Below, piece after piece: positions 16,899-26,824 of a stretch of 64,000 bases of DNA. A program made the position numbers and the translations under genes. Every line of letters begins with the position of its first letter. The first letter of the stretch is position 1. The DNA is from Mesorhizobium jarvisii (GTDB lineage Bacteria > Pseudomonadota > Alphaproteobacteria > Rhizobiales > Rhizobiaceae): positions 62,001 through 126,000 of the forward strand of contig NZ_QZXA01000002.1 of assembly GCF_003601985.1 (NCBI RefSeq). Reading direction: 5' to 3'. Under the pieces are notes generated by a model. The model worked only from the letters and a program-made list of their open reading frames with translations. It searched no databases and was not told where the DNA came from.

Positions 16899-17927
16899 TC
16901 ACTGGGCCGGCTTGTAGATCTGGTCGAATATACCACCATCGCCGAAATGATAAGGCTGCGCCTTCTTCCAGCCGCCGAAAAGCGGATCGTCGATGGAGAT
17001 CAGCTTGATGTCGGGGGTCTTGGGCAGATCCGCCGGCGCCACCAGTTCGGGCTTGGCCGGACGATAGTGGTTCTTGGCGATGATCGTCTGGCCTTCCTTG
17101 GAATAGAGCCAGCCGAGATAGGCTTCCGCCACCTTGCGCGTGCCCTTGGCATCGACATTGGCATCGACGATCGCCACCGGCGGCTCGGCCAGGATCGATG
17201 TCGGCGGATAGACGATCTCGAAATTGTCGGCACCGAATTCGTCGAGCGCCAGATAGGCGTCGTTTTCCCAGCCGATCAGCACGTCGCCGATGCCCTTTTG
17301 CGCGAAGGTGACGGTCGAGCCGCGCGCGCCGGTGTCGAGAACCGGGGCATTGGCGTAAAGCTTGCCGACGAATTCCCTGGTCTTGGCTTCGTCGCCGCCA
17401 TCATGGGCATTGGCGTAGGCCCAGGCGGCGAGATAGTTCCAGCGGGCGCCACCCGAGGTCTTCGGATTGGGGGTGATCACCTGGGTGCCATCCTTGACCA
17501 AGTCGCTCCAGTCGTGGATGCCCTTGGGATTGCCCTTGCGGACCAGGAAGATGATGGTCGAGGTGTAAGGCGCTGAATTGTTTTCGAATTTCTTGCGCCA
17601 GTCGGGATTGATCTTCTTCGATTTGGAGACGATGGCGTTGATGTCGCCTTCGAGCGCCAGCGTCACTACGTCGGCGTCGAGGCCGTCGATCACGGCGCGC
17701 GCCTGGGCGCCCGATCCGCCATGCGACTGCTGGATGGTTACCGTCTCGCCGGTCTCGGCTTTCCAGTGGGCGGCGAAGGCCTCGTCATAGGCCTTGTAGA
17801 GCTCACGCGTCGGATCATAGGACACGTTCAGGATGGTGGTGTCGGCGAACGCGAAACCGAGCGTGCCGAACTGGACAGATGTGGCGACCAGAGCGCCGAG
17901 CAGTTTCCGGAAATGAGGTTTGGTCAT
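16899..17927 (-). CDS. Sulfate ABC transporter substrate-binding protein (copy 2)
   Basis: The 342-residue periplasmic protein has a signal peptide ending near GFAFA. It has the family motifs [49 protein letters not shown] and [12 protein letters not shown]. The start at ATG 17927 has GGAGG upstream, so an in-frame start 60 bases earlier is rejected. As first gene of the cysT-cysW-cysA operon, it is the principal sulfate receptor candidate. It is clearly related to copy 1 but not identical, suggesting different affinity or ligand (sulfate versus thiosulfate). Confidence 0.93.
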   Translation of the reverse strand: MTKPHFRKLLGALVATSVQFGTLGFAFADTTILNVSYDPTRELYKAYDEAFAAHWKAETGETVTIQQSHGGSGAQARAVIDGLDADVVTLALEGDINAIVSKSKKINPDWRKKFENNSAPYTSTIIFLVRKGNPKGIHDWSDLVKDGTQVITPNPKTSGGARWNYLAAWAYANAHDGGDEAKTREFVGKLYANAPVLDTGARGSTVTFAQKGIGDVLIGWENDAYLALDEFGADNFEIVYPPTSILAEPPVAIVDANVDAKGTRKVAEAYLGWLYSKEGQTIIAKNHYRPAKPELVAPADLPKTPDIKLISIDDPLFGGWKKAQPYHFGDGGIFDQIYKPAQ

Positions 17928-18131
17928 TTCTGCCTCCGTTGAACCCGCGCCAAATCTAGCGAATTGATAGAAATTAGATGCATCCAATGTTGCCTTTTTT
18001 GTCCTCCTGAAGAAAATCTTCGACGATCTTCGGTCGCATGGGGAAATATTTTCCTCGCCGGCGCTCGGCGCGGATTCGAGGTTCTATCTAGGGATGCGCG
18101 GTGCCGAGGCAAGGCGCGCTGGTCCGGCAAA

Positions 18132-18863
18132 TCACTCGGCGCTCACCGGGAAATCGAAGCGCTGGGTGGGAAAGGGCTCATGCCGGAGTGTATAGTGCCA
18201 CCATTCGCGCGCGTAGTTCTTGAAGCTGCCGGCACGCATGGCCTCGACGAGCAGCCTGCGGTTTGCTGTCGCTTCATTGCCGAGCGGGCGATGCGCCGTC
18301 TCGCTCATCGGGTCGAAACAGTCGAAACCGCTGCCGAAATCGAGCGTATCGGCATCGATGGCGCCGCAAGCGGATTTGGCGACGGATGGGCCGTCGGCCC
18401 GCGCGATCGCGACATCGACGGTCGAACCGCGCGAATGGGTCGACAGTTCGCCGACATAACCTTTGGCGATGAGGTCGCCACGCCGAACCCCGGGATACCA
18501 TCGCGGATCGGGCGGCCCGCCTTGTCGCGTCCAGTCGCCCATGTCGGCGACGGCACGGGCAGGGCGGTAGCAGTCGAAGACCACCAGCGTCAGGCCTTTC
18601 GCGGCGATGGCCTGCTGGACGCTGGCAAGAGCTTGCGCCGCCTGCAAGGTGAGAATGCAGACAGGTGCATCGTAGCCGGTCACCTTGCGGTGGAGGAAAT
18701 TGTCCGATCCGGCGTAGCGGATGTCCTGATAGATCGACGGGGCGATATCGGCGAGGCGGACGAAGCCGGCGGGCAGGGGGTCGGCAAGTGCCGGCAGAAC
18801 GGGAGCGACAACCGTCAGCGCGAAAAAGCCAACGCGCAGAATCGCCTGGCGCACTCTATTCAA
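18132..18863 (-). CDS. D-alanyl-D-alanine dipeptidase (VanX/DdpX family), secreted
   Basis: The 243-residue protein has a signal peptide (to about residue 28). It carries the full VanX-type zinc set: H143 and D150 in STHSRGSTVD, the catalytic E220 and H223 in REWWH, and R100 in FDCYRP. These enzymes cleave D-Ala-D-Ala in the periplasm. The gene begins eight bases inside the end of pbpC (TTG at 18863, or GTG at 18854), so it belongs to the same operon. Context suggests recycling or trimming of peptidoglycan termini rather than glycopeptide resistance. Confidence 0.88.
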   Translation of the reverse strand: MNRVRQAILRVGFFALTVVAPVLPALADPLPAGFVRLADIAPSIYQDIRYAGSDNFLHRKVTGYDAPVCILTLQAAQALASVQQAIAAKGLTLVVFDCYRPARAVADMGDWTRQGGPPDPRWYPGVRRGDLIAKGYVGELSTHSRGSTVDVAIARADGPSVAKSACGAIDADTLDFGSGFDCFDPMSETAHRPLGNEATANRRLLVEAMRAGSFKNYAREWWHYTLRHEPFPTQRFDFPVSAE

Positions 18864-20946
18864 CGAACACTTTCACGCTGGCCGCTCGCCCGGCCGCGTC
18901 GATCACGGTCAGCGTCGAATAGCCGGCGCCGTCCGGTTGCCAGGTCGCGGTACGGCGGCGGTCGAGGCCAACCAGCGGTTTGCCGTTCGCAAGCCAGCGG
19001 AACGGCGCACGGCCGCCTTGCAGTTTGAGCACCAGCGGCGTGGCGTCGGCGGAATTCGTGGCGAGGTCGACGCGGGCGCCGTCCGGCGGGAAGATGATTG
19101 TCGGCGCGGGCTCGGTCGGCGTCGCCTGCACCAGGCCATCGGCGCCGGCGCCGAAGCGGGCAAGCGTCACCGGCAGGTCCTCGCGCTTGGGGGTGAAGGC
19201 GCCGGGCGGCTTGCTCGGCAGCGGCACGGTGGCAAGGCCCGAGCGGACAAAGCCCTCGAACAGGATGGGGGCGGCCGAGACGTAGCCGGAAAGGCCCGGC
19301 ACGGCGCTGGCATCGGGACGCCCGACCCAGACACCCAGTACATAGCGGCCGTCGAAGCCGACCGACCAGGCGTCGCGGTAGCCGTAGGAGGTGCCGGTCT
19401 TGTAGGCGATGCCGCGCTGCAAGGCGCCTTCGGGTGGCTTGACCCCCGACAAGATGTCGATGATCTGCCAGTTCGCCTGATCGTTGAGGATGGTGGCGGT
19501 GGTGCGCTCGGCATTGGCCGGCTCGGTGCCGTCATGCAGCGTGTGCGTCTTGCCGCCATTGGCGAGCCCCGTATAGAGCTGGACCAGGTCGCGCAGCGTG
19601 ACGCCGACGCCGCCGAGGCCGATGGCCAGGCCCGGCGCCTCGTTGATCGGCAGGATAGGGTTGACGCCGGCTTGGCGGAAGCGCGCGGTCAGCCGCGCCG
19701 GACCGACCGCGTCGAGCACGCGGATCGCCGGCACGTTGAGCGACAATTGCAGCGCCTGGCGGACGCTGACATCGCCCTGATAACCCATGTCGAAATTCTT
19801 GGGCCGGTAGCCGCCGAAATCGACCGGGCTGTCCTCGATCAGCGTTTCCTGCGCCACCAGTCCCTGTTCGAAGGCGAGCCCGTAGATGAACGGCTTCAGC
19901 GTCGAGCCGGGCGAGCGCACGATCTTGGTCATGTCGATCCAGCCGGAACGGCTGGCATCGAAGAAATTGGCCGAGCCGACTTCGCCGAGAATCTCGCCGG
20001 TGCGTGAATCGGCCAGCACCATGGCGACGGACAGACGCGGTCCAAGCTTGGTCGCGGCGTCGCGCGCCACCTGTTCCAGTCCTTCCTGGACGCTTTTGCG
20101 GATCGTGAGTTTGAGCGGCTGGCCGGGGACGGCCCTGGGCAGCATCGCATAGGCGGCGTGCGGGGCAAGCGCCGGCAAGGTGCGGCGTAGGCCCGACACG
20201 TCGTCAAGCGCGGCGCGCGCGGCCTCGCGTTCGCCGATCAGGCCCGACGAGACCATGCGGGTCAGCACACGGTCACGGGCGGCGTGGGCGATTGCCAAGT
20301 TGCGGTCGGGCCGGCGCTTCTCCGGCAATTGGGGCAAGGCGACGAGCAGGGCGGCTTCGGAGACGGTGAGCCGCTTCGGCTCCTTGCCGAAATAGGCAAG
20401 CGAAGCGGCGCGCACGCCTTCGAGGTTGCCGCCATAGGGCGCCAGCGTCAGATAGCGTTCGAGGATCTCGCGCTTGGACAGCCGCCGCTCGATCTGGATG
20501 GCGCGCAGCATCTGCTTGATCTTGGAGCCGAGGCTGCGGCTTTCGCGCGGCTCGATCAGGCGGGCGAGCTGCATCGAAAGCGTCGATCCGCCGGAGACGA
20601 TGTGGCCGCTGGTGATGAGCTGGCCGGCGGCGCGGCCAAGCGCCAGAACGTCGACGCCCTGATGGTCCCAGAAGCGCTTGTCCTCATAGGTGACCAGCAT
20701 GTCGACGAACTGCTTGTCGACCTGGTCGAGCCGGGTTTCGAGCCGCCAGTAGCCGTCCGGCGTGGCGAAGGCGCGCAACAGCTGGCCATCGCGGTCCTGG
20801 ACTTCGGTCGAGACCGTGAGCTCAGCCGGCAAGGGTGGCGGGAAGGCGCGGTCGAGTTCCCACAGGGTGGCGACCGATAGCGCGAGGATGCCGGCGCAGG
20901 AAGCTGCCGTTATGGCGGCGCGGCGGAGGAACTTTCTTGAAAGCAT
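18856..20946 (-). CDS. pbpC: Penicillin-binding protein 1C (bifunctional peptidoglycan synthase)
   Basis: The roughly 696-residue inner-membrane protein has one N-terminal membrane anchor. A GT51 glycosyltransferase domain follows (catalytic Glu in VTYEDKRFWDHQGVD, then GGSTLSMQLAR). The transpeptidase domain has the active serine in SPGSTLKPF (Ser348-Lys351) and the KTGTS box. A C-terminal beta domain (FPPDGARVDL to the end) is typical of PBP1C. The ATG at 20946 is preferred over 20961, which lies in a repeat. It follows the alpha-2-macroglobulin gene, the pairing known from E. coli yfhM-pbpC. Confidence 0.93.
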   Translation of the reverse strand: MLSRKFLRRAAITAASCAGILALSVATLWELDRAFPPPLPAELTVSTEVQDRDGQLLRAFATPDGYWRLETRLDQVDKQFVDMLVTYEDKRFWDHQGVDVLALGRAAGQLITSGHIVSGGSTLSMQLARLIEPRESRSLGSKIKQMLRAIQIERRLSKREILERYLTLAPYGGNLEGVRAASLAYFGKEPKRLTVSEAALLVALPQLPEKRRPDRNLAIAHAARDRVLTRMVSSGLIGEREAARAALDDVSGLRRTLPALAPHAAYAMLPRAVPGQPLKLTIRKSVQEGLEQVARDAATKLGPRLSVAMVLADSRTGEILGEVGSANFFDASRSGWIDMTKIVRSPGSTLKPFIYGLAFEQGLVAQETLIEDSPVDFGGYRPKNFDMGYQGDVSVRQALQLSLNVPAIRVLDAVGPARLTARFRQAGVNPILPINEAPGLAIGLGGVGVTLRDLVQLYTGLANGGKTHTLHDGTEPANAERTTATILNDQANWQIIDILSGVKPPEGALQRGIAYKTGTSYGYRDAWSVGFDGRYVLGVWVGRPDASAVPGLSGYVSAAPILFEGFVRSGLATVPLPSKPPGAFTPKREDLPVTLARFGAGADGLVQATPTEPAPTIIFPPDGARVDLATNSADATPLVLKLQGGRAPFRWLANGKPLVGLDRRRTATWQPDGAGYSTLTVIDAAGRAASVKVFVE

Positions 20947-20955
20947 GGCGCCGCC

Positions 20956-21004
20956 CCTCATCCGGCTGCTGCCACCTTCTCCCCGTATAGTGACGGGGAG
21001 AAGG
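20956..21004. repeat. Palindromic repeat between alpha-2-macroglobulin and pbpC genes
   Basis: CCTTCTCCCCGT (20975-20986) and ACGGGGAGAAGG (20993-21004) form a perfect 12-bp stem with a 6-base loop. The CTCATCCGGCTG lead-in is a sequence often seen in rhizobial intergenic repeats. In the 93-base gap it could attenuate transcription into pbpC. Confidence 0.75.
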
Positions 21005-21054
21005 AAGCTGTGATGATCGCCATCGCCATTTGCATGATCGCCACCACAGGCGCC

Positions 21055-24000
21055 TTAAGGTGCCTTGATCTCCATCATGCCGGTGGCGGTGCGGGCCGAA
21101 TATTGCGGCCGGTACATGTCTTCCACCGTCGCCGCCGGATGGGCGTAGGTGCCCGGCGTCACGGCGCGCACGACATAGGCGAGCGTCAGATTGTGGTCGT
21201 GATCGCCGTCGGCCGGGTTGAACGCCGCGACGAAACGGTCGTCGCGGAATTCGAGATGAGCGGCGTCGGTCTGCGCCAGCCAGGAGAAGTTCGTCAACTG
21301 GGCGCTGGAGACCAGGCCGGGATTGTCGATCTCGAAGCCGGCCGGCAACAGGTCGGTGACCAGCAGGCGCGACGGCCAGCTGTTCTGCTCGGTGACCTTG
21401 AGCACGACGACATAGCGTTCGTTCTGGGTTGCCTCCGTCACATTGGCTTCGGTGCCGTCGAGCTTGTAGTAGGTGCGGCTGATGGTGAAGCCGTCACCGC
21501 CGGCCGGCAGGGGCTGGATCGGCGACGCCACGGTGGTGACGACGGCCTGCAGCGGGGTCTTGCCGGTGTTGGCGATTTCGAGCGGGCTGTCGACCAGTTC
21601 GGAGCCGTTGACCTGGTTGGAATAGCCGCCCGAATGCGGCGCGCCATTGACGGAGAGCGCAATCGAGTCATTGCCTTCTTTCAGCGCGCGGGCCGCCAGC
21701 AGCATCCAGGAATCGTCCTGGGTGCTGGTCCAGCGCGCTTCGGCGCGTTGCCGTGTCACCAGCTTGATCAGCTCCGGCACGACCGACGACACCGGCTTCG
21801 ATTCCGCCGCCAGCGACAGCATCGCCGCGCCGTCACGCAGCGCCGAACCGTAGTCGGAGCGGTACCAGTCGTAGTCGGTGCTCGATTTGGCGAGCTGCAG
21901 CGCGGTCTTGAACGTCGCCTCCGAGCGCTGGGTGTCGCCGTAGAGCGCAAGGCTCGCCGCAAGCTGGGCAACGGCCATCGGGCTCGAGAAGGCTTCGAGC
22001 TGGGTGTCGGCATAGTAGCGCAGGTCGCCGATCGAGGCCTTCTTGTTGCGGGCCAGGACGTAGAGGGCGTAGGCGATCTCGCTGCCGCGGTCCTGTACGC
22101 TCTGGTCGTAGCCGAGCGAGTTCTGCAGATTGCTCAGCGCCTGGTTCATGGCCTGCGCCGGAACGTCGTATTTCTGCTCGCGTGCCCGGGTCAGGAACTC
22201 GCTGACATAGGCGTCGAGCCACAGATCGCCGGAGCCCGGACCCCACAGGCCGAAGCTGCCGCTCGAGGACTGGTAGCTCAGAACCTTGTAGATGGCATCC
22301 TGGATACGGCCATGCAGGTCGGGGTCGCTTTCCATGCCGATGCCGGAGGCCATCTCGTTGACATAGAGGAGCGGCATGGCGCGGCTGGTGGTCTGCTCGG
22401 CGCAACCATAGGGGTAGCGATCGAGCGTCATCAGCAGCGAGGGCACGTCGAAGGCAGCCGCCTGCGAAACGCCGACGCTGACGGAAGCACCCTCAAGCAG
22501 GCTTGCCGCCAGCAGTTCCTTGTCGACGCGCAGCGCGCCGCCATTGCCCTTGAGGTCGACCACAAGGCGCGTGGTGACCGGCAATTGCGCCGGGCGCGCG
22601 GGCACGTAGAGCGTCTGCTCGACCTTGGTGCCGTCGGCGTGCGCCAGCTTGATGGTGAGCGAGGCATTACCCGGCGTCTTGGCGATCAGCGGCACGGTCA
22701 GCGTCTGGCGCTTGCCCTGGGCGAGCGTCAGCTTCTGGGGCAAGGGCTTGTCGCCCGTCGACAGGTCGCCTGTCGTGTCGATCGAGAAGGCATAGTCGCC
22801 GGCCGGGCCGTCGGTGTCGGCCACGTCAAGCCGCATGACGGCATTGTCGCCGGGCGCCAGGAAGCGCGGCAGGCCGGCGGTGATGACCACCGGATCGCGC
22901 ACGATGACATCCGACGTGGCATGGCCGACCGCTTCCTTGGTCCAGGCGACGGCCATGACGCGCACGGTGCCGTTGAACTGCGGGATGTCGAAGTCGATCC
23001 GTGCCTTGCCGTCGGCGTCGAGCTGGACCGGGCCGGAGAAGAAGGCGACCAGCTTTTCGGTGGGCGGGCTGCCTTGCGCCTGCATGTTGGCGCCGTCACC
23101 GCCGGTCCTGAGCTTGCCGGTGGTGCCGAGCGAACCGTCGATCAGGCGGCCATAAATGTCACGGATCTCCATGCCCAGCATGCGCTGACCGAAGAACCAG
23201 TTCTCCGGGTCCGGCGCCTTGTAGTTGGTCAGGTTGAGGATGCCGACATCGACGGCGGCGACCATGACATAGGCGTTGGTCCCTGGCTGCACGCCGGCCA
23301 CGGAAACCGGGATCGACAGCTGCTGGCGCGGCATGGTCTTGTCCGGCGGCGTCAGCGTGACCGCGAGCTTCTTGGCGCCCGGATCGACCGTCAGCCATTT
23401 CACGCCGATGGCGCGGGCCGGCATGCGCGTCTCCTGCGCATCGCCCGGCCGGAACAGGGTTGCCGTGACATAGGCGCCGGCGCCCCAGTCGTCACCGACG
23501 GGAATGTCGACGGTGCTGCCGCCGGCTGGCACGGTGGCCGTGATGGTCTTCAACAGCTTGTCGGATCCGATATTGATCAGAAGTTCGCCGGCAAAATGCG
23601 GCGAGACCTTCAGCTTGGCCACTTCGCCCGCGGCATAATTGTCCTTGTCGAGAGCGATTTCGAGGCCGTCAGGCGTTTCGGTGGTGGTCGAGGCGACATA
23701 CCAGCCGGCGTCGAACTCATAACTGGTCGCGGGACCCTCGGGGTCCGAGGTCTCGACCTCGAGCCGGTACTGGCCCCAATCGACCGGCACGGAAACGGTG
23801 GCGTCGCCATCGGCGCCGAGGTCGATCTGGCCATTGGCGATCGATTTGGTGAAGGTCACCGGCTCGTAGCTCCACGAATTGTTGGAGCGGTACCATTGGT
23901 AATTGCGTTCGACCTTGACCAGCGTCCACTGCGCGCCTTTCAGCGCCTCGCGCTTGCCGGCCGGATCGACCGCGATCAGGCTGAACTTGGCCGTGCCGCC

Positions 24001-26553
24001 CTGCGGCACCTCATCATCGGCGAAGTCCGGACGGATGCCGATCATATGGCCTTGCGGGCGGATACCGATGTTGAGCGAGCGCTCGATGGCGCGGCCGCCG
24101 GTTTCGCGCATGCGCACCGTCACCTTGCCGTCGACCAGCTTGGTGGTCGAGGGCAACTGGTCGACGGTAACAGGGAAGGTCGCCTTGCCGTCATCGCCAA
24201 CCACCGGCAGGTTGGTCAGCGGCGTGACCGTGGGCTCAGCCGACTGCTCATCGGCGAGGCCGAAGGAGAAGTTGGGGAAGCGGTCCCAGTCGCGCGCCGT
24301 CGACAGCGTCAGCTCGCCTTCCAGCGCCAGGCCCGCCGCCGGCGCGCCATAGAGGAAGCGGCCGTCAATGTTGATGTTGGCGGTTTCGCCGCGCTCGATC
24401 TCCTGCTTGTCGGCCTTCATGTCGAATTCGATGCGATCCGGCACGAAATCCTCGACCAGGAACATCTGGCTGGCGACCGCCGGCTGCTTCGGGTCGGTGT
24501 AGATCGACACCGACCAGGTGCCGCGCATGGCATTGGGTTCTAGCGGCAGGTCGACGGCATGGCCGCCGGCCGAAGCGCCGTCACTGACGATGCGGCGGTC
24601 CTCGACGCCGTCGGGACGCGAGAAGATGAAGGTCAGCGGCAGGTTCTCGACCGCCTTGGCGGCGCCATCGCGGGCAAGGGCCGCGACATGGACATCCTCG
24701 CCGGCGCGGTAGATGCCACGCTCGGTCCAGGCATAGACGTCGAGCGCGCCGGGCGCCGCGCGCCCGGTGACGCCGCGGTCCGACAGATCGAAGCCGGCCT
24801 TGGACATGTCGAGGAAGACGAAATCATTGTCGCCCTGTTTGGCCATCAGCACGGCCGGCACCATGCCGCCGTCGCCGCGCGTCAGGCCGGGATTGAAGAC
24901 GGCATGGCCGTCGGCATCCGATGTCGCGGTGCCGAGAACCTCGTTGTTCCTGGCAACCAGCGTCAGTTCGGCGCCGGCGATCGGCTTGGCCGAGCCCAGC
25001 GAACGGGCAAAGACATTGAGCCCGTCCTGGCCGGTATAGGTCGACAGGCCGATGTCGGAGACGACGAACCACTGCGTGGCCAACGAATTGTAGTCGTCGC
25101 CTTTGCCGTCGACGGCCTGTGCGGTCAGCACATAGACGCCGGGCTTGCGCTGCGGCAGCGCTTCGTCGACCGGGAAGGAGGTGGTGACCTCCTTGTTGAG
25201 GTCGTTGACGATGTCGAGCTTGCCCTGCCAGACCGGGGCGCCCATCTGCTCGGAAATGTTGGAAATATCATAGCCGTCGAGCTGGTGCAGAAACTGGTAG
25301 CCCGACAGAAGCTGCGCCAGCGAACGATCGCCGATGCGGTAGAGCTTCATCTCGGCGGCGTTCATGTTGACGGTGACGACCGGAATGCCGCGGCGCGCGC
25401 CGGACGGCAGCACGAAACTGTCACCGGTGAAGCGGGCGGAAGGGGCGCGGTCCTGCACATAGATCGACAGCACCACGGGAGCGGCGGTCACTTCGCCGAT
25501 GGCCGCCGGCAGGCCGGCGCGGAAGGTGACATCATAATGCTGGCCGTGTTCGAGGCCTTCGACGCAGATCTGCTTGTCCTTGGCCTCGACGCCCTTCGGC
25601 GGCGCATTATCGACGGTGACGAACTGCGCGTAGTCGACGCCGGTCTTGACCAGTTCCTCGGAGAATTGCGCGCAGATGCGGGGCGCGCTGGTGTCGGCAT
25701 CGACGCTGTGGTCGACGACACGGAAACCCTTGCGGGCCTTGAGATCGGCATAGTCGGCCTGCACGGCCGGCGACGTCACGAGCGCAAGGCTCGCCTCATA
25801 GGCCTGCAGGGCCGGGCGGTAGAGATCGCGCTTGTCGAGGCCGGCGCCAAGCAGCGCCAGCACGTCCGCGCGGGTCTTGGTGGTGCGCAAGAGCTTGTAG
25901 GCGTTGAAGGCGGCCGAAGTGGCGTTCATCGGCAAGGTCGAGGCTTCGGAGGTGTTGGCGGCGGGCTGCACGGCCAGCGTTTCACGCGCCAGATTGAGCC
26001 AGAGCTGGCCATCATCGGGCATCACCGAGACCGCAGCCTCGTATTTCTGCATGGCGGAGCGATGGTCGCCGGTCAGCATGGCCTGTTCGGCCGAGTTGAT
26101 CAGGGCGGCCATGCCTTCGGTCGGCTTGTCGAAGGCCGGGCCAAGCAGCCTGTTGCGGTATTGCTGGGCCTGGTCGGCCATCCAGTTGGGGAAGAAGGTC
26201 AGTTCCGGCGGCGCGCCGATATCGGGATCGCCGTCAATGTTGACGACCTTGCCGGCGACCGCGCCGTTGAACGGTTTGATTTGGTTGTAGTCGGATTTGA
26301 GAAAGCACCATTTGGCCTTGGTGTTGTAGGTGAAGGCGCGGCAGGCCCGATCGCCAAGGCATGTCGTCTTGCACTGGTCGAGGGTGACATTCTGGTCGGA
26401 TCTGAGATCAAAGCCGAAATAGTCGGAATTGTCCGTCGTTGCGATTCGCCGGGCCTCGGCCGCTTGCGCGACACCATTCCAGTCCAAGACATTGGCCCAG
26501 GCGAAGAAGAGAAGGATCAGGATCGACAGACCACGAGCCGCGCGCATTGCCAT
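21055..26553 (-). CDS. Bacterial alpha-2-macroglobulin with N-terminal PAN/apple-like domain
   Basis: The 1832-residue secreted protein has a signal peptide ending near VAQA, with no lipobox, unlike E. coli YfhM. A cysteine cluster at residues 61, 65, 71 and 83 (CKTTC, ACRAF, WCF) resembles a PAN/apple domain. Macroglobulin repeats and the bait region follow. The thioester site YGCAEQT has Cys1384, and the alpha-alpha barrel lies beyond it. Such proteins trap attacking proteases in the periplasm through the thioester. A GGAGGG box precedes the ATG. It leads an operon with pbpC, consistent with guarding cell-wall repair. Confidence 0.92.
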   Translation of the reverse strand: MAMRAARGLSILILLFFAWANVLDWNGVAQAAEARRIATTDNSDYFGFDLRSDQNVTLDQCKTTCLGDRACRAFTYNTKAKWCFLKSDYNQIKPFNGAVAGKVVNIDGDPDIGAPPELTFFPNWMADQAQQYRNRLLGPAFDKPTEGMAALINSAEQAMLTGDHRSAMQKYEAAVSVMPDDGQLWLNLARETLAVQPAANTSEASTLPMNATSAAFNAYKLLRTTKTRADVLALLGAGLDKRDLYRPALQAYEASLALVTSPAVQADYADLKARKGFRVVDHSVDADTSAPRICAQFSEELVKTGVDYAQFVTVDNAPPKGVEAKDKQICVEGLEHGQHYDVTFRAGLPAAIGEVTAAPVVLSIYVQDRAPSARFTGDSFVLPSGARRGIPVVTVNMNAAEMKLYRIGDRSLAQLLSGYQFLHQLDGYDISNISEQMGAPVWQGKLDIVNDLNKEVTTSFPVDEALPQRKPGVYVLTAQAVDGKGDDYNSLATQWFVVSDIGLSTYTGQDGLNVFARSLGSAKPIAGAELTLVARNNEVLGTATSDADGHAVFNPGLTRGDGGMVPAVLMAKQGDNDFVFLDMSKAGFDLSDRGVTGRAAPGALDVYAWTERGIYRAGEDVHVAALARDGAAKAVENLPLTFIFSRPDGVEDRRIVSDGASAGGHAVDLPLEPNAMRGTWSVSIYTDPKQPAVASQMFLVEDFVPDRIEFDMKADKQEIERGETANINIDGRFLYGAPAAGLALEGELTLSTARDWDRFPNFSFGLADEQSAEPTVTPLTNLPVVGDDGKATFPVTVDQLPSTTKLVDGKVTVRMRETGGRAIERSLNIGIRPQGHMIGIRPDFADDEVPQGGTAKFSLIAVDPAGKREALKGAQWTLVKVERNYQWYRSNNSWSYEPVTFTKSIANGQIDLGADGDATVSVPVDWGQYRLEVETSDPEGPATSYEFDAGWYVASTTTETPDGLEIALDKDNYAAGEVAKLKVSPHFAGELLINIGSDKLLKTITATVPAGGSTVDIPVGDDWGAGAYVTATLFRPGDAQETRMPARAIGVKWLTVDPGAKKLAVTLTPPDKTMPRQQLSIPVSVAGVQPGTNAYVMVAAVDVGILNLTNYKAPDPENWFFGQRMLGMEIRDIYGRLIDGSLGTTGKLRTGGDGANMQAQGSPPTEKLVAFFSGPVQLDADGKARIDFDIPQFNGTVRVMAVAWTKEAVGHATSDVIVRDPVVITAGLPRFLAPGDNAVMRLDVADTDGPAGDYAFSIDTTGDLSTGDKPLPQKLTLAQGKRQTLTVPLIAKTPGNASLTIKLAHADGTKVEQTLYVPARPAQLPVTTRLVVDLKGNGGALRVDKELLAASLLEGASVSVGVSQAAAFDVPSLLMTLDRYPYGCAEQTTSRAMPLLYVNEMASGIGMESDPDLHGRIQDAIYKVLSYQSSSGSFGLWGPGSGDLWLDAYVSEFLTRAREQKYDVPAQAMNQALSNLQNSLGYDQSVQDRGSEIAYALYVLARNKKASIGDLRYYADTQLEAFSSPMAVAQLAASLALYGDTQRSEATFKTALQLAKSSTDYDWYRSDYGSALRDGAAMLSLAAESKPVSSVVPELIKLVTRQRAEARWTSTQDDSWMLLAARALKEGNDSIALSVNGAPHSGGYSNQVNGSELVDSPLEIANTGKTPLQAVVTTVASPIQPLPAGGDGFTISRTYYKLDGTEANVTEATQNERYVVVLKVTEQNSWPSRLLVTDLLPAGFEIDNPGLVSSAQLTNFSWLAQTDAAHLEFRDDRFVAAFNPADGDHDHNLTLAYVVRAVTPGTYAHPAATVEDMYRPQYSARTATGMMEIKAP

Positions 26554-26824
26554 AACACCCTCCAGACAATTGCAGACGTCCAGGCATGTTCAAGCTTCAG
26601 TCAAGCTTGTCAACGCAGGACGCGGCAGGGTTCCGCCTGCCAACGGTTTCCTTTCCGGCCGATGACCGGTAGTACCACCATAGGACAGGGGATCACGCAT
26701 TCTTGCGGCGACGCAAAAGGTGTGAATTCCAAGCCCGTCCTATTTCAGACAATTGGATTGTGGCCCCTTTACGAGCGCTTCAGAACTTCATTCCAATTTT
26801 AGTTTTGTAACCTAGGTTGTCTTA

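Noticed and set aside
17954..17979. ATCTA/TAGAT inverted repeat upstream of the second sulfate-binding protein gene
   Set aside because: Only five bases per arm with a 16-base spacer; too weak to call an operator.
18132..18863. Reading the VanX-like gene as a vancomycin resistance determinant
   Set aside because: No VanH, VanA or two-component partners are present, and the gene is joined to pbpC, so a wall-maintenance role is more plausible.
21010..24543. Long open frame (1177 codons) on the plus strand opposite the alpha-2-macroglobulin gene
   Set aside because: It is antisense to a gene with clear family motifs. Its composition (rich in R, G, H, D, Q) is the usual by-product of GC-rich third positions, and it has no domains.
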